A stretch of 64,000 nt of DNA from Sphingobacterium sp. JB170 (GTDB taxonomy: Bacteria; Bacteroidota; Bacteroidia; Sphingobacteriales; Sphingobacteriaceae), in the NCBI RefSeq assembly GCF_900163865.1, contig NZ_FUKU01000027.1, positions 124,001 through 188,000 on the forward strand, given 5' to 3'. Each line of letters starts with the position of its first letter. The stretch's first letter is position 1. The notes under the pieces are model-generated. The model saw only the letters and a list, made by a program, of their open reading frames with translations, did no database searches and was not told where the DNA came from. Of this stretch, positions 61,781 to 64,000 are shown piece after piece. The translations under genes and the position numbers were made by a program.

Positions 61781-64000
61781 TTAGAAGGAATAACGTAATC
61801 CTATCATCGCACTCCAAGTAGTACCAGTCGTACTCGCAGGACGGAAAGGCGTATCGACTAAAGTAGGTTCATTCTTATTAACATTCGGGTCCTGCGTGTA
61901 GGTCATTCTAAAGGTAGGCACACCATCTTCAACACTTTGCGTTCTTAATATATTTCTGCCAGCAGAAAGGATATCGGTTCTTACCCCCCATTCTGAGTTC
62001 AACAAGTTACCGATATTGACCACATCAACGGTGAACTGCAATTTATCATCTCTTAGTGCTATATTATTAAATAGATTCTGCGTCCAACGGACATCAATTC
62101 TATTCAGCCAAGGCGTTAAGAATTCATTTCTTGGCAAATAACCACCACGGTACGATTCCAAGTCATTTTCAACGATGAATTTCTCAAAAGCTTTCTGTTG
62201 ATCCGCAACAGAGAAATCTTTCGTTAGGGTTTCACCGGAGGGGGTTGTATACTCTTGAGAAAACGCTTGAAAAGTAAGTTCTGCGGTTGACTCAGGTAGA
62301 TAGATTAAATCCATCGCTTGCCCATCACCATTTAAATCGTTTTCATAGTAGTATGAATATCGTCCTTGATTGGAACCATTATAATAGATACCCAATGTCG
62401 TGTTCTTAATGGTGTAGCTTACATTAGCAACGACACGGTGTGGGATAGCAAAATTAGATATACTTAATATATCATCATTCGGTGAGCTGACTACGGGCGA
62501 ACCGCCCCACGCAGAAGAAGCATTCGATCCCGCATTAGCCGAAACTTCTTTCGCATTTGAATATGTATAAAACACTGATCCAGATAAACCATACCAAGGA
62601 GCTGCCGTAGCGCCAAATGTTGCGGAGAATGCATGCCCTTTCGAATTTGTATTGGTTAAAACCGTAACCGTATTTGCGCCCATTTCGGGATTATATTGAT
62701 ACGACTCGCTAGTCGGATAATACTCACGGTTGTCGCCAGAGTAGTTCATCGTAAAACTGGATGGCTTCCTATTTGCCCCATACTGGAACACGGCATTCAC
62801 GTCTTTGGTATAAAGAATGTCAGTGGTTAATGTAATCGGCGTATTAGGAATTCTGTAATCCGCGCCAAAGCTTGTTCTCCATACTGAGGGCATCTTAAAA
62901 TTGTCATCAACTAAGGAGAACGAAGAGGGGGCGCCTTCATTTGGCGTGTTGATAAAAACGTCCTCCGCCCCTGCTGGAACGTTATTTACGTGATAGTAAA
63001 TATCCTCTGGGTGAAACCGCACGTTACCAATCCATCCAGCCACATCATCGTACGAACCCGGCTCGACATTGTTTTGTAAAACACCCGAATTAGTTGGCAT
63101 ATTTGTCAACCAAACAAAAGGAACACGTCCGCTGAAGATTCCCGTCCCCCCACGAAGCGTTAAGCTACGATCGCCAAAAACATCGTAGTTAAATCCTAAA
63201 CGCGGAGAAAGCATAATACGAGACTTCGGCCATGATCCCGACGAGTATGTACGGGGTGTACCGTCAACATCTAACAATTCAAGTGCATCAATTGACGGAT
63301 TGGGAGTTAAATCGTTGAGATAAATCGGTAATTCCGCCCGTAAACCAACCGTGAAGTTAAACCGGTCGTTTAGACTAATCTTATCTTGAGCGTATAATGA
63401 AGCAAGTCCGAAGTTCACACGTGCATAGGTCTCTTGCCCTTCATAAGGATACGTTATTCCAAACATCGTTGGTGCCACCTCGGCGGCGGTTCCTGTTGTC
63501 AGAAAGTCCTCGACGGAATTATAGCGATAATACCCCGTACCCATTCTTACGTATGAATTACCAAACTTCTGTACTTCATACGCAGCACCACCGGTGATAC
63601 TATGTTTACCGACGTTATATGTTAAGTTATTTGTAAAACTGAAGTTATCATTAACCACATCATTTAAATGCGAGAACAACTCCGTTCCAAAACTAATATA
63701 ATTAAGCGAACCGCCATCCCAAATGTCCACAAAAGGAAAAAGGGCATCGTTTGGAGTGGTCCGGGTGTCTTGAATTTTTGAATAAGTGAACAAAAATTTA
63801 TTCGAAAGCGCAGAATTAAAATTCGAGTTCAATTCAGCAGTGAACGAGCGCACAATATTTTCGAAAGCATAGTTACCATTCTCAAAGGTCATCGAGTTTT
63901 CACTAACCCGGTTTGAATTGGAACGTGGTCGAGGTCCAGAGTTGCCGTTTGCAACTTGCATGGATTCACCTTTAAGCACGTTGTAGCGGAATGCCGCTTT
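61781..64000 (-). CDS. Oar-like TonB-dependent receptor, C-terminal part
   Basis: About 739 residues to the window edge, open to the right, so the N-terminus (signal, CarboxypepD_reg and plug) is missing. It is a long barrel with Oar/OmpA-like features: DKISLNDRFNFTVGLRAE, MLSPRLGFNYDVFGDRSLT, FGADYRIPNTPITLTTD and a final WSAMIGLRYSF with C-terminal Phe. Members of this group carry large ligands such as peptides, proteins or signals. No SusD partner is visible downstream, consistent with the Oar rather than the SusC type. The substrate is unknown. Confidence 0.88.
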   Translation of the reverse strand, partial: KAAFRYNVLKGESMQVANGNSGPRPRSNSNRVSENSMTFENGNYAFENIVRSFTAELNSNFNSALSNKFLFTYSKIQDTRTTPNDALFPFVDIWDGGSLNYISFGTELFSHLNDVVNDNFSFTNNLTYNVGKHSITGGAAYEVQKFGNSYVRMGTGYYRYNSVEDFLTTGTAAEVAPTMFGITYPYEGQETYARVNFGLASLYAQDKISLNDRFNFTVGLRAELPIYLNDLTPNPSIDALELLDVDGTPRTYSSGSWPKSRIMLSPRLGFNYDVFGDRSLTLRGGTGIFSGRVPFVWLTNMPTNSGVLQNNVEPGSYDDVAGWIGNVRFHPEDIYYHVNNVPAGAEDVFINTPNEGAPSSFSLVDDNFKMPSVWRTSFGADYRIPNTPITLTTDILYTKDVNAVFQYGANRKPSSFTMNYSGDNREYYPTSESYQYNPEMGANTVTVLTNTNSKGHAFSATFGATAAPWYGLSGSVFYTYSNAKEVSANAGSNASSAWGGSPVVSSPNDDILSISNFAIPHRVVANVSYTIKNTTLGIYYNGSNQGRYSYYYENDLNGDGQAMDLIYLPESTAELTFQAFSQEYTTPSGETLTKDFSVADQQKAFEKFIVENDLESYRGGYLPRNEFLTPWLNRIDVRWTQNLFNNIALRDDKLQFTVDVVNIGNLLNSEWGVRTDILSAGRNILRTQSVEDGVPTFRMTYTQDPNVNKNEPTLVDTPFRPASTTGTTWSAMIGLRYSF

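Noticed and set aside
1..64000. CRISPR arrays, rRNA genes, prophage structural genes
   Set aside because: No regularly spaced repeats, rRNA-like sequence or phage structural proteins were seen.

Overview
The window looks like a chromosome segment of a Bacteroidota species, most likely Sphingobacteriaceae (Sphingobacterium/Pedobacter-like). The reasons are two SusC/SusD pairs, lipoproteins of the DUF5007, DUF5008, DUF4983 and DUF1735 types, Oar-like and SusC-type TonB-dependent receptors, FtsX/MacB permeases of the long Bacteroidota form, and promoters that fit the Bacteroidota -33 TTG / -7 TAnnTTTG pattern. No genus marker such as rRNA is present, so the rank stays approximate.

Region 1, about 1-15.5 kb, is accessory DNA. 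It opens with the 3' part of an AbiEii toxin gene. Next come a tRNA-Met(CAU) 3' half that looks like an attachment site, a terminator, a set of GTTACCTA repeats and a tyrosine integrase with a one-base frameshift. Cargo follows: a YafQ-type toxin-antitoxin pair, a decayed AbiE pair, a MerR/hydrolase/SnoaL cluster, an HxlR regulator divergent from two oxidoreductases (one strikingly GC-rich), a decayed tRNA-like sequence, an IS256 transposase remnant, a serine hydrolase/AraC/DUF3471-like trio, a multiply frameshifted DUF4350-like gene and a DinB protein. Many genes here are broken, as expected for an old island.

Region 2, 15.7-20.8 kb, holds a large FtsX-type permease and a DPP-IV-like S9 peptidase. 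Region 3, 21.1-39.7 kb, is one continuous plus-strand block of eleven genes. Two SusC/SusD pairs are joined to seven further lipoproteins carrying fasciclin, F5/8 type C, PKD, IPT/TIG, delta-60-like propeller and LamG-like modules plus a phosphatase-like fold that seems to have lost its metal ligands. No recognisable glycoside hydrolase, lyase, sulfatase or peptidase lies inside the block. It therefore resembles a capture-and-uptake or adhesion machine more than a standard polysaccharide utilisation locus.

Region 4, 39.8-47.7 kb, has a degenerate DEAD-box helicase, a metallophosphoesterase and a molybdenum-cofactor operon: moaA, TonB-receptor remnant, TauE/SafE exporter, broken SUOX-fold gene, moaD, moeB-rhodanese, moaE and a moaC-mogA fusion. 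moeA and mobA are absent here, and two of the linked genes are pseudogenes.

Region 5, 47.9-55.5 kb, contains a DUF1080 lipoprotein and a seven-gene minus-strand neighbourhood. It consists of a lipoprotein, a membrane protein with two similar beta-rich modules, a TPR/coiled-coil/HTH regulator, an SPFH-SHOCT protein (YdjI-like), two zinc-ribbon proteins and an unknown acidic protein. This is plausibly a membrane-stress or membrane-scaffold system.

Region 6, 55.9-64 kb, is housekeeping-like: a PQQ-type sugar dehydrogenase, a 5'-nucleotidase split into two genes with different export signals, an MFS transporter, recR, a LOG-family phosphoribohydrolase and an Oar-like TonB-dependent receptor that runs off the right edge.
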